A DNA stretch of 64,000 nucleotides. Origin: Streptomyces sp. NBC_00078. Its GTDB lineage: Bacteria > Actinomycetota > Actinomycetes > Streptomycetales > Streptomycetaceae. The stretch is taken from assembly GCF_026343335.1 (NCBI RefSeq), contig NZ_JAPELX010000001.1, forward strand, positions 248,001-312,000, given 5' to 3'. Shown piece after piece: positions 32,614 through 41,030 of this stretch (positions are counted from its first letter, which is position 1; the number at the start of each line of letters is the position of its first letter). The position numbers and the translations under genes are program-made. Under the pieces are notes generated by a model. The model did not search any database. It was not told the origin of the DNA and worked only from the letters and a program-made list of their open reading frames with translations.

Positions 32614-35421
32614 ATGGTCCGACTTCCGGACCGCTCCGGGGCCCGGTCGCACCGCCGCCCCGGCGGTCCCCGTGCCCGCCGCGCGCACGACCGCGCCCAC
32701 GGAGCGCACGGGCAGCGGACGGCGGGCCATTCGCTGACGCACCGAAGGATCCACCCCGGCGAACAGGATCCGGGGCGTTTCACGGCGCTGCGGTCGGCAC
32801 TGACGGGACGCAGCATCGCCCGGCAGATGTTCGTTCTGCAGGTGGTGATCGTGCTGCTGCTGGTGGTCGCCGCGGTGGTGGCGCTGTATCTGCAGGCCCG
32901 GCACGACAGTACGCAGGAGGCCCGCAACCGGTCGGTCGCCGTCGCCGAGTCGTTCGCCAACGCGCCGGGCACCCGTGAGGCACTGAGCAGCCCCGATCCC
33001 ACAGCTGTGCTCCAGCCGCGCGCGGAGGCCGCCCGCAAGGCGACGGGCGTGGACTTCATCGTCGTCATGAACACCGACGGCATCCGCTACACCCACCCCA
33101 AGCCGGACCGCATCGGCAAGAAGTTCGTGGGGACGATCGCGCCCGCGCTGGCCGGGCAGACGGTGGTCGAGGAGGTCAACGGCACGATCGGGCGGCTGGT
33201 ACAGGCCGTCGTACCGGTGAAGGCGCCCGACGGCAAGGTCGTGGGCCTGGTGTCGGCGGGCATCACCACCGCGAACGTGGGCGGCGCCGCCAACCGGCAG
33301 CTGCCGCTCGTCCTGTTCGCCGCGGCCGTGGGACTGGCCCTGGCGACGGCGGGCACCGCGCTGGTGAGCAGACGGCTGCTGCGCCAGACGCACGGCCTGG
33401 GCCCCGACGAGATGACCCGCATGTACGAGCATCACGACGCGGTGCTGCACGCCGTCCGCGAGGGCGTGCTCATCGTCAGCGGCGAGGGCCGCCTGCTGCT
33501 CGCCAACGACGAGGCGCACCGCTTGCTCGACCTGCCCGAGGACGCCGAGGGCCGGCACGCCCTCGACCTCGGCCTCGCCGCCGACACCGCAGACCTGCTG
33601 GCCTCCGGGCGCGTCGCCACCGACGAGGTGCACCTGGTCAAGGACCGTCTCCTCGCGGTCAACCAGCGGCCCACCGACGTCCGGGGCGGCCCGCCGGGCA
33701 GCGTCGCCACGCTCCGCGACTCGACCGAGCTGCGCGCCCTGTCCGGCCGGGCCGAGACGGCACGCGAACGCCTCAACATGCTGTACGACGCCGGGGTGGG
33801 CATCGGCACGAGCCTGGATGTCACCCGCACCGCCGAGGAGCTGGCGGAGCACGCCGTGCCCAGGTTCGCGGACTTCGCGACGGTCGACCTGTTCGACGCC
33901 GTGCTGGGCGGGGGTCAGCCGGAGGCGACGACACCCTTGCGCCGTACCGCCTCGCGCGGCATCCGCGAGGACGCCCCGCTGTACAAGGTGGGCCGGCAGA
34001 TCAGGTTCGTCGACTCCTCGCCGCAGGCCCGCAGCCTGCGCTCCGGGCAGGCCACGCTGGAGCCGCATCTCGCCTCGGCGCCCGGCTGGCACGCCCAGGA
34101 CCGGGAACGCGCGGCGCAGGTCGTGGAGTACGGCATCCACTCGCTGATCACCGTGCCGCTGCGCGCCGGAACCCTGGTCCTGGGCGTGGTCAGCTTCTGG
34201 CGTTCGAAGAAGGCCGAGCCCTTCGACACGGAGGAACTGGCCCTCGCCGAGGAGCTGGTGACCCGCGCCGCGGTCTCCATCGACAACGCCCGTCGCTACA
34301 CGCGCGAGCACAGCATGGCCGTGACGCTGCAACGCAGCCTGCTGCCCCGGCGGCTGCCCGAGCAGTCCGCGCTGGACATCGCCTACCGCTATCTGCCCGC
34401 GCAGGCCGGAGTCGGCGGCGACTGGTTCGACGTACTGCCGTTGTCCGGCGCCCGCGTCGCCCTGGTCGTCGGCGATGTCGTGGGCCACGGGCTGCACGCG
34501 GCGGCCACCATGGGGCGGCTGCGGACGGCGGTGCACAACTTCTCCGCCCTCGACCTGCCGCCCGACGAACTCCTCGCCCTGCTCGACGAGTTGGTGGGCC
34601 GTATCGACCAGGACGAGGCCGCCGAGGGCGGCAACGCCCCGGTCACCGGCGCCACCTGCCTGTACGCGATCTACGACCCGGTGACCCGCAGGTGCACCGT
34701 CGCCCGGGCCGGCCACCCGCCGCCGGCCCTCATCCGGCCCGACGGCACCGTCGAGTTCCCCGACGTGCCCGCCGGTCCCCCGCTCGGCCTCGGCGGACTG
34801 CCGTTCGAGACGGCCGACCTCGAACTGGAGGAGGGCAGCCGTCTCGTCCTCTACACGGACGGGCTCGTCGAGGACCGCACGCGGGACATCGACGAAGGGC
34901 TCGAACTGCTGCGGGGCGCTCTGGAGCGCGCCGGTGAGTCGCCCGAGGACACCTGCCGGGTCGTGCTCGAATCGCAGTTGCCGGCCCGGCCGAGCGATGA
35001 CATCGCCCTGATCGTCGCCCGCACCCAGGCGCTCGCCGCCGACAGGATCGCCGAGTGGCAGGTGCCGAACGACCCGGCGGCGGTCGCGGAGGTCCGCGCC
35101 TCCGTCAGCCGCCGGCTCACCGTATGGGGGCTCGACGAGCTGACCTTCACCACCGAACTCGTCCTGAGCGAGCTGGTGACCAACGCGCTCCGCTACGGCG
35201 CCGACCCCATCCGGGTCCGCGTGCTGTTCGACCGAACGCTGATCTGCGAGGTCTACGACAGCAGCAGTACCTCACCGCATCTGCGGTACGCGGCGATGAC
35301 GGACGAGGGCGGACGCGGCCTCTTCCTCGTGGCCCAGCTCTCCGACCGCTGGGGGACCCGCTACACACCGGAGGGCAAGGTCATCTGGGCCGAGCAGCCC
35401 CTGCCCGACGTCTCTGCCTGA
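32614..35421 (+). CDS. Membrane sensor with PAS, GAF, PP2C phosphatase and RsbW-like kinase domains
   Basis: A 935-residue protein. Two membrane helices (about 72-95 and 230-252) flank a Cache-type extracytoplasmic sensor like those of CitA/DcuS, with GVDFIVVMNTDGIRYTHP. PAS (about 273-385), GAF (about 387-565), PP2C (about 570-805; VGGDWFDVLP, VGDVVGHG, LYTDGLVEDR) and an HATPase domain (about 812-930; LSELVTNALRYG) follow. It therefore joins an anti-sigma-type kinase to its opposing phosphatase. No histidine-kinase dimerisation box is seen. The ATG at 32614 is the longest start; a later one is possible because the first 65 residues are low-complexity. Confidence 0.9.
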   Translation: MVRLPDRSGARSHRRPGGPRARRAHDRAHGAHGQRTAGHSLTHRRIHPGEQDPGRFTALRSALTGRSIARQMFVLQVVIVLLLVVAAVVALYLQARHDSTQEARNRSVAVAESFANAPGTREALSSPDPTAVLQPRAEAARKATGVDFIVVMNTDGIRYTHPKPDRIGKKFVGTIAPALAGQTVVEEVNGTIGRLVQAVVPVKAPDGKVVGLVSAGITTANVGGAANRQLPLVLFAAAVGLALATAGTALVSRRLLRQTHGLGPDEMTRMYEHHDAVLHAVREGVLIVSGEGRLLLANDEAHRLLDLPEDAEGRHALDLGLAADTADLLASGRVATDEVHLVKDRLLAVNQRPTDVRGGPPGSVATLRDSTELRALSGRAETARERLNMLYDAGVGIGTSLDVTRTAEELAEHAVPRFADFATVDLFDAVLGGGQPEATTPLRRTASRGIREDAPLYKVGRQIRFVDSSPQARSLRSGQATLEPHLASAPGWHAQDRERAAQVVEYGIHSLITVPLRAGTLVLGVVSFWRSKKAEPFDTEELALAEELVTRAAVSIDNARRYTREHSMAVTLQRSLLPRRLPEQSALDIAYRYLPAQAGVGGDWFDVLPLSGARVALVVGDVVGHGLHAAATMGRLRTAVHNFSALDLPPDELLALLDELVGRIDQDEAAEGGNAPVTGATCLYAIYDPVTRRCTVARAGHPPPALIRPDGTVEFPDVPAGPPLGLGGLPFETADLELEEGSRLVLYTDGLVEDRTRDIDEGLELLRGALERAGESPEDTCRVVLESQLPARPSDDIALIVARTQALAADRIAEWQVPNDPAAVAEVRASVSRRLTVWGLDELTFTTELVLSELVTNALRYGADPIRVRVLFDRTLICEVYDSSSTSPHLRYAAMTDEGGRGLFLVAQLSDRWGTRYTPEGKVIWAEQPLPDVSA

Positions 35422-35432
35422 CGTCTCTGCCT
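35407..35432 (+). repeat. 13-bp tandem duplication across a stop codon
   Basis: GACGTCTCTGCCT occurs twice in tandem, spanning and copying the stop of the sensor-phosphatase gene. It is the second such slippage product in the window. Confidence 0.8.
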
Positions 35433-35513
35433 GACTCACCCCCATTTGGTCCGTACCTTTTTCGTACGTCCCTACGAACTTCTCCCGCGACGGGTGTGCT
35501 CTCCCCGCGCGCT

Positions 35514-35536
35514 CTGATAGTAAACCTTACTATCAG
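35514..35536 (+). promoter_or_regulatory. Chitosanase operator candidate
   Basis: A 23-base perfect palindrome with 10-bp arms, CTGATAGTAA-ACC-TTACTATCAG, lies 48 bases before the chitosanase start. It is unusually AT-rich for this genome. Position and symmetry suggest the site of a chitosan-oligosaccharide-responsive repressor such as the ROK-family CsnR; the regulator itself is not in the window. A smaller repeat, TTCGTA-CGTCCC-TACGAA, lies at 35461-35478. Confidence 0.6.
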
Positions 35537-35584
35537 TACGGCGCACGACCAACTCCCCACCCCCCACCACGACTTGGAGCCCCC

Positions 35585-36424
35585 GTGAGGCACCCCTCCA
35601 GCGAGCCCGCACGTCCCGTCCGGCTTTCGCGCAGGACCGTCCTCGCCGCGGTCGGCGCGACCCTGGCCGCGGCCCCCCTCCTGAAGCCCTCACACGCGTC
35701 GGCGGCCGCGGGCTGCGCCGGACTCGACGACCCGGCGAAGAAGGAGATCGCCATGAAGCTGGTGTCGAGTGCGGAGAACTCCTCGCTCGACTGGAAGGCG
35801 CAGTACAAGTACATCGAGGACATCGGCGACGGCCGTGGCTACACCGCCGGGATCATCGGCTTCTGCTCGGGCACGGGCGACATGCTCGACCTCGTCCAGC
35901 TCTACACCGACCGCAAGCCCGGCAACGTACTCGCCAAGTACCTCCCGGCGCTGCGCCAGGTGAACGGATCCGACTCGCACGACGGCCTTGACCCGAACTT
36001 CCCCGGGGACTGGCGCAAAGCGGCGCAGGACAGCGCCTTCCAGCAGGCACAGAACGACGAGCGCGACCGCGTGTACTTCAACCCGGCCCTGCAGCAGGGC
36101 CGGACGGACGGGCTGGGAACACTGGGGCAGTTCGCGTATTACGACGCCATCGTCATGCACGGCGACGGCGACGACGCGACCAGCTTCCGCAACATACGCA
36201 AGCGCGCCCTGCGTTCGGCGAAGCCGCCGGCCCAGGGCGGCGACGAGGTCAGGTACCTGGGCGCCTTCCTCGACGCGCGCGTGTGGGCCATGAAGCAGGA
36301 GGAGGCTCACAGCGACACGAGCAGGGTCGACACGGAGCAGAGGGCGTTCCTGCGCAACGGGAACCTGTGCCTGAGCACTCCGCTCAACTGGAAGGTGTAC
36401 GGAGACAGTTACCACATCGGCTGA
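35585..36424 (+). CDS. csn: Secreted GH46 chitosanase
   Basis: A 279-residue secreted enzyme hydrolysing chitosan. A twin-arginine-type signal peptide (LSRRTVLAAVGATLAAA) covers residues 1-41. The mature domain opens with AAAGCAGLDDPAKKEIAMKL and carries the catalytic Glu in SSAENSSLDWK and Asp in IEDIGDGRGYTAGIIGF, the GH46 signature. It ends in LNWKVYGDSYHIG. The GTG at 35585 has GGAG upstream. The gene stands alone behind a palindromic operator and ahead of a strong terminator. With the chitinase it indicates use of fungal and arthropod walls. Confidence 0.96.
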   Translation: MRHPSSEPARPVRLSRRTVLAAVGATLAAAPLLKPSHASAAAGCAGLDDPAKKEIAMKLVSSAENSSLDWKAQYKYIEDIGDGRGYTAGIIGFCSGTGDMLDLVQLYTDRKPGNVLAKYLPALRQVNGSDSHDGLDPNFPGDWRKAAQDSAFQQAQNDERDRVYFNPALQQGRTDGLGTLGQFAYYDAIVMHGDGDDATSFRNIRKRALRSAKPPAQGGDEVRYLGAFLDARVWAMKQEEAHSDTSRVDTEQRAFLRNGNLCLSTPLNWKVYGDSYHIG

Positions 36425-36433
36425 GCTTTGGCC

Positions 36434-36470
36434 GGGCCGCCGTACCGCCCCCCGCGCGGTACGGCGGCCC
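36434..36470. terminator. Bidirectional hairpin terminator
   Basis: A perfect 15-bp stem, GGGCCGCCGTACCGC with its complement, around a 7-base loop, lies between the convergent stops of the chitosanase gene and the CU044_5270-type gene. Confidence 0.88.
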
Positions 36471-36476
36471 CCCGCT

Positions 36477-37409
36477 CTACGGGCGCAGGCCGATGCGGTC
36501 CACGACGCCCGCCTCTTCCAGGCCCCGCATCTCGTGGTACCAGCCGACCTGCCGCCACTCGCCGTTGATCTTCTTCGCGCTGCTTCCCTTCAACCGCAGG
36601 CCCAGGTAGGCGTAGGTCCTGGGGTCGAAGACGAAGGAGAAGGTGACCCTCGGGTACGAGACCCCGATCCCGTGCCGGCCGAGAGCGTCCACGTCGTGGT
36701 AGTCGAGCCCGATGCCGGGGATCTTCGCTACGGCTTCGAAGGTGGCGGCCTCCAGGCCGGGCGGCATGACGCGCGGTCCCATCATCAGCATGCACGCGTT
36801 CATGAACGCCATGCCGTCGGCCTCCGGGGAGTCATCCCCCGTCATCATGAGCCGCTTGAGCAGCGTGTCCGGATCGGTGGGCCACTTCGCCAGCTTCGCG
36901 TATTCGGTCGGCGGCCACCTGACCTCGTGCCTGCCCAGTGGAGGGTCATGGTGGATCTTGCCGTACTCCTCGCGCCAGGACGGCTTGGAGCCGTCCGCGG
37001 AGAGCCAGCTCTCGTCCGTCCACGTCCTGGTCCTGGCGCCCTTCACATACGTCCGCGTGATGTAGGTCTTGGTGTACAGGTACTGGTCGTTGCGCGGAAT
37101 CGGCAGACCGCGGGCGGCGGACCGGGAGCGACCAGCGGCCCTGCGCAGCAGCTGCGCCGCGCTCAGGGGGGTCATCCGGGGGGCGTCCGTGTCCCCCTCG
37201 CGCCCTGCCACGACCACGGCACCTCCCGCGACCGCGGCCGCGGCCGTTCCGGCCACGGCGAGCCTGAACACCAGCCGTCGGGACAGCCGGCCCGGGCTGC
37301 GCTCCTCCCGGATGGCGCGCCGCAGGCGGTCCCGGGCGGTGAAGCGGGCCTCATCGGTCAACGCAGGCACGTCGGCCTCGAATTCGCGCAGTGCGGTGAG
37401 GTCATCCAC
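36477..37409 (-). CDS. CU044_5270-type membrane protein, sigma factor partner
   Basis: A 310-residue protein with one N-terminal-half membrane helix (about residues 48-66, VFRLAVAGTAAAAVAGGAVV) and an extracytoplasmic C-terminal domain. The cytoplasmic head begins VDDLTALREFEADVPALTDEAR, the pattern of actinobacterial CU044_5270-family proteins that accompany ECF sigma genes. The GTG at 37409 overlaps the sigma factor stop by eight bases, which implies coupling. It may act as an anti-sigma or surface-sensing factor, although no zinc-binding anti-sigma motif is seen. Confidence 0.82.
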   Translation of the reverse strand: MDDLTALREFEADVPALTDEARFTARDRLRRAIREERSPGRLSRRLVFRLAVAGTAAAAVAGGAVVVAGREGDTDAPRMTPLSAAQLLRRAAGRSRSAARGLPIPRNDQYLYTKTYITRTYVKGARTRTWTDESWLSADGSKPSWREEYGKIHHDPPLGRHEVRWPPTEYAKLAKWPTDPDTLLKRLMMTGDDSPEADGMAFMNACMLMMGPRVMPPGLEAATFEAVAKIPGIGLDYHDVDALGRHGIGVSYPRVTFSFVFDPRTYAYLGLRLKGSSAKKINGEWRQVGWYHEMRGLEEAGVVDRIGLRP

Positions 37410-38064
37410 GATCGGTCTCCTCGGTCTCCTCAGTGGCCTCGGTCTCCTCATGAGGGGCGGTGGGATCCGAACCGCCCAGTGCCTGGCGCAGCCGGGCGCG
37501 CGCCCGGTGCAGCCGTGAACGCACGGTCCCCACCGGCACGCCCAGCGCCTCCGCGGCCTCCGTGTAGTCGAGATCACCCCAGGCGACCAGCAGCAGCACA
37601 TCCCGGTGGCGGGCGGGCAACCCGGCCAGGGCGCCCGCCAGTTGGGCACGGGAGTTCTCGGCGCTGACCTTGGCGGCCACCCGGTCCTCAAGAGCCTCGC
37701 CCTCGGCCGGGGAGGCCCCGGCGACGCGCGCGAGGGCCTTGAGACGGCGCGCCTCCGCGCGCCGGTGCTGGCCGACGAGGTTGGTGACGATCCCGTACAG
37801 CCAGGGGCGTGCGTGCGGCCGCGACAGGTCGTAGCGGCGTCGCTGCTGGAAGGCGATCACGAAGGTCTCGGCCATCAGGTCGTCGGCCGCCTCCGTGCCG
37901 AGCCTCCTTGCCGCGTAGCGGTGGATGTCGTCGGCGTAGCGATTGAAGAGCACCGCGAACGCGTCCGGATCGTCCCAGGACCGCTCGACGACCGTGGCGT
38001 CGGAGGCGTCGTCACCGGACGGGCCGAGGTGAGGCCGGGTTCCGATGCTCGGCAAGGCGGTCAC
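37402..38064 (-). CDS. ECF-type RNA polymerase sigma factor
   Basis: An ECF sigma factor of about 220 residues. Region 2 is AFAVLFNRYADDIHRYAARR through ADDLMAETFVIAFQ, and region 4 is LLLVAWGDLDYTEAAEALGV followed by PVGTVRSRLHRARARLRQAL. The GTG at 38064 is preferred because GAAAGGCG lies six bases upstream; an ATG at 38160 would add 32 residues without a ribosome site, though leaderless initiation is conceivable. It is divergent from fprA across a region with an iron-box-like site, and overlaps its membrane partner. Confidence 0.9.
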   Translation of the reverse strand: MTALPSIGTRPHLGPSGDDASDATVVERSWDDPDAFAVLFNRYADDIHRYAARRLGTEAADDLMAETFVIAFQQRRRYDLSRPHARPWLYGIVTNLVGQHRRAEARRLKALARVAGASPAEGEALEDRVAAKVSAENSRAQLAGALAGLPARHRDVLLLVAWGDLDYTEAAEALGVPVGTVRSRLHRARARLRQALGGSDPTAPHEETEATEETEETDRG

Positions 38065-38202
38065 TGATCGCCTTTCAGTTTCATGGGTTTCCCTCGAGGT
38101 CGCGGGCATGGTCGACTGCTGTTGGCCGATACCCGCGTTCGAGTTCCGTTCCTGGCTCATAAAATTGACTTATGAGTCCATAGACCGGACCCGCGTACCG
38201 AC

Positions 38203-38221
38203 TTAGGCTTGCCTTAGCTTA
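38203..38221 (+). promoter_or_regulatory. Iron-box-like site (DmdR/IdeR type)
   Basis: TTAGGCTTGCCTTAGCTTA matches 13 of 19 positions of the actinobacterial iron box (TTAGGTTAGGCTAACCTAA), 47 bases before the ferredoxin reductase start. A further TTAGGCTT repeats at once after it. Control by the DtxR-family regulator is inferred from the match. Confidence 0.4.
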
Positions 38222-38267
38222 GGCTTCCCGTTCGAGTCGCCTGTCCTCACTCGAAGGGAACCTGATC

Positions 38268-39632
38268 ATGCCGCGCCCCCTGCGGGTAGCCATCGTCGGA
38301 GCCGGCCCCGCCGGGATCTACGCCGCCGACGCCCTGCTCAAGTCCGACGTGGCCGCCGAACCCGGCGTGTCCATCGACCTCTTCGAGCGGATGCCCGCCC
38401 CGTTCGGCCTGATCCGTTACGGCGTCGCCCCCGACCACCCCCGCATCAAGGGCATCATCACGGCCCTGCACCAGGTGCTCGACAAGCCACAGATCCGGCT
38501 CTTCGGCAACGTCGACTACCCGAACGACATCAGCCTGGACGACCTGCGGGTGTTCTACGACGCCGTGATCTTCTCGACGGGCGCGACGGCCGACCGCGAG
38601 CTGCGCATACCCGGCATCGACCTCGACGGCTCCTACGGGGCCGCCGACTTCGTGTCCTGGTACGACGGCCACCCGGACGTGCCGCGCACCTGGCCGCTGG
38701 AGGCCGAGAAGGTCGCTGTGCTCGGCGTCGGCAACGTCGCCCTCGACGTGGCCCGCATCCTCGCCAAGACCGCTGACGAGCTGCTGCCGACCGAGATCCC
38801 GGCGAACGTCCACGACGGCCTGAAGGCCAACAAGGCGCTGGAGGTCCACGTGTTCGGCCGCCGTGGCCCGGCGCAGGCGAAGTTCTCGCCGATGGAGCTG
38901 CGGGAGCTGGACCACTCCCCCAACATCGAGGTCATCGTCGACCCCGAGGACATCGACTACGACGAGGGCTCCATCGAGACCCGGCGCGGCAACAAGCAGG
39001 CCGACATGGTCGCCAAGACCCTGGAGAACTGGGCGATCCGCGATGTCGGTGACCGCCCGCACAAGCTGTTCCTGCACTTCTTCGAGTCGCCCACCGAGAT
39101 CCTCGGCGAGGACGGCAGTGTCGTCGGTCTGCGCACCGAGCGCACCGCCCTCGACGGCACCGGCAACGTCAAGGGCACCGGCGAGTTCAAGGACTGGGAC
39201 GTCACCGCGATCTACCGTGCGGTCGGCTACCTGTCCGACAAACTCCCCAAGCTCCCGTGGGACGTCGGCTCGGGCACGGTCCCGGACGAGGGCGGCCGGG
39301 TGCTCCAGGAGTCCGGCGAGCACCTGCAGTCGACGTATGTCACGGGCTGGATCCGGCGCGGTCCGGTGGGCCTGATCGGCCACACCAAGGGCGACGCCAA
39401 CGAGACGGTGTCCAACCTGCTGGCCGACCATGCGAACGGCCGTCTGCAGACGCCGGGTTCGCCCGAGCCCGAGGCGGTGGACGCCTTCCTCGCCGAGCGC
39501 GACGTCCGCTTCACCACCTGGGAGGGCTGGTACAGGCTGGACGCGGCGGAGAAGGCGCTGGGCGAGCCGCAGGGCCGTGAGCGCGTGAAGATCGTCGAGC
39601 GCGAGGACATGCTCGGGGCCAGCGGAGCCTGA
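38268..39632 (+). CDS. fprA: Ferredoxin/ferredoxin-NADP reductase (FprA type)
   Basis: A 454-residue flavoenzyme of the adrenodoxin-reductase family, passing electrons between NADPH and ferredoxin for P450 and other reductases. FAD binding: VGAGPAGIYAADALL near residues 11-25. NADP binding: GVGNVALDVARIL near 162-174. FERMPAPFGLIRYGVAPDHP and the C-terminal GWIRRGPVGLIGHTKGDA are family signatures. The length matches mycobacterial FprA. The upstream iron-box-like sequence suggests induction under iron limitation. Confidence 0.95.
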   Translation: MPRPLRVAIVGAGPAGIYAADALLKSDVAAEPGVSIDLFERMPAPFGLIRYGVAPDHPRIKGIITALHQVLDKPQIRLFGNVDYPNDISLDDLRVFYDAVIFSTGATADRELRIPGIDLDGSYGAADFVSWYDGHPDVPRTWPLEAEKVAVLGVGNVALDVARILAKTADELLPTEIPANVHDGLKANKALEVHVFGRRGPAQAKFSPMELRELDHSPNIEVIVDPEDIDYDEGSIETRRGNKQADMVAKTLENWAIRDVGDRPHKLFLHFFESPTEILGEDGSVVGLRTERTALDGTGNVKGTGEFKDWDVTAIYRAVGYLSDKLPKLPWDVGSGTVPDEGGRVLQESGEHLQSTYVTGWIRRGPVGLIGHTKGDANETVSNLLADHANGRLQTPGSPEPEAVDAFLAERDVRFTTWEGWYRLDAAEKALGEPQGRERVKIVEREDMLGASGA

Positions 39633-39641
39633 CGCCGGCCA

Positions 39642-39688
39642 ATGCCGGTCGTGTCCCGCGCCCCCCGGCGCCGCGGCCCGACCGGCAT
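39642..39688 (+). terminator. Possible terminator after fprA
   Basis: Ten-bp arms ATGCCGGTCG and CGACCGGCAT enclose a 27-base GC-rich loop just after the fprA stop. Confidence 0.4.
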
Positions 39689-39835
39689 CCTCATACGAGC
39701 CCGTAGGACGGCTCACGCCGGCAGAGATCGCCGCCTGTCCACGGAACCCCTGCCGTGTCTCAGGCGTTCCTCCAAGTGCGCGTGCCTCTTTGGGCGTACG
39801 TGCGCGTGACGGTACGGATTCGAGCGGGGTGGGGC

Positions 39836-41002
39836 GTGGCACGAGTACTTGTCATCGGCGGCGGAATCGCCGGTACCGCGACGGCGCTGGCCCTGTGCAA
39901 GGCGGGCCTCGACGTCGCCGTGTACGAGGCGCATCCCGACTCCGCCGAGGACCTGGGCGCGTTTCTCACCCTCGCGAGCAACGGCATGCGGGCGCTCGCC
40001 CAGATCGACGCCTCCCGCGCGGTCACGGCACTCGGCTTCCCGTTGACATCGATGCGGGTCCTGGACGACGCGGGCGCCGAGCTGGCCCAGGTGCCGCTGG
40101 GCGAGGCCGCCGCCCCCCTCCTCCAGTTCCGCTGCCTGCGCCGCGGCGACCTCAACTCCGCGCTGCAGGAGGAGGCGGCACGCCGCGGTATCGCCGTCCG
40201 GCACGGCGCCCGCCTCACCTCCGTCCAGGACGGACCTGCCGACGTCACCGCGCACTTCAGCGACGGCAGCACGGCCACCGGCGACCTGCTGATCGGCGCC
40301 GACGGCCTGAACTCCACGGTCCGACAGCTGATCAGCCCCGACAGGCGGCCGCTCTACGCCGGCCAGCGGGTCTTCTACGGCTACACCGGCACCGCTCCCC
40401 TGTCCGAACCGGCCGCGCGCATCACCATGGTGCGCGGCAGCACGGCCGCCTTCGGCTTCGCCGTATCACCCGACGGGGAGACGTACTGGTTCGCGCGCGT
40501 GTCCGGCGACCCGCTGTCCGCCGACGAACTCGCGCACGGCTCACCGGCCGGATGGCGCGAGCTGCTGGTGCCGTCGCTGCGCAAGGACGCCACGCCCGCC
40601 GCGGACATCGTCGCCGCCACCGGTGACGACCTCCTGGTCACCAACGCCACCGAGCTGCCCGCCGGCACACCCTGGCGCTCCGGCCGGACCCTGCTCGTCG
40701 GCGACGCGGCCCATGCGGCCTCCCCCGCGACCGGAGTGGGCGCGTCGATGGCGCTGGAGGATGCCGTGGTTCTCGGGAAGGCGCTGCGCGACGCGCCGGA
40801 CACCGATGCCGCGCTCTCCCTCTACGAGAACCTGCGCCGTCCTCGCGTGGAGCACAACATCGCCGTCAGCGGCAACATCTCCCGCGGTGGCTCCTCGACA
40901 CCGCCCGCCACCCGCAGCCCGGCCGCGTCCCGGCCCGGGGAGGACGAACTGGCACGGCTCCTGGAGTGGGAGTCGGATCTGCGGGACATCGCACAGGCCT
41001 GA
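39836..41002 (+). CDS. FAD-dependent monooxygenase (PHBH fold)
   Basis: A 388-residue class A flavin monooxygenase. The FAD loop is VLVIGGGIAGTATALALCKAGL at the N-terminus (GxGxxG with Ala), the DG motif is LLIGADGLNSTVRQ, and the GD motif is LLVGDAAHAASPATGVGAS. The GTG at 39836 has a G-rich ribosome site and places the FAD strand at residue 2; the frame extends 81 bases upstream but that part is not family-like. The substrate is an unidentified aromatic or polyketide-like compound. A DUF1152 gene follows after 28 bases, probably in the same transcript. Confidence 0.9.
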   Translation: MARVLVIGGGIAGTATALALCKAGLDVAVYEAHPDSAEDLGAFLTLASNGMRALAQIDASRAVTALGFPLTSMRVLDDAGAELAQVPLGEAAAPLLQFRCLRRGDLNSALQEEAARRGIAVRHGARLTSVQDGPADVTAHFSDGSTATGDLLIGADGLNSTVRQLISPDRRPLYAGQRVFYGYTGTAPLSEPAARITMVRGSTAAFGFAVSPDGETYWFARVSGDPLSADELAHGSPAGWRELLVPSLRKDATPAADIVAATGDDLLVTNATELPAGTPWRSGRTLLVGDAAHAASPATGVGASMALEDAVVLGKALRDAPDTDAALSLYENLRRPRVEHNIAVSGNISRGGSSTPPATRSPAASRPGEDELARLLEWESDLRDIAQA

Positions 41003-41030
41003 CACACCCTCATCCTGTTACCGTCCCCCG

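Noticed and set aside
30937..34716. A 1259-codon open frame on the minus strand
   Set aside because: It is the antisense shadow of the two PP2C genes; its composition (long Gly/Arg/Val/His runs) has no recognisable domain and the plus-strand proteins are clear.
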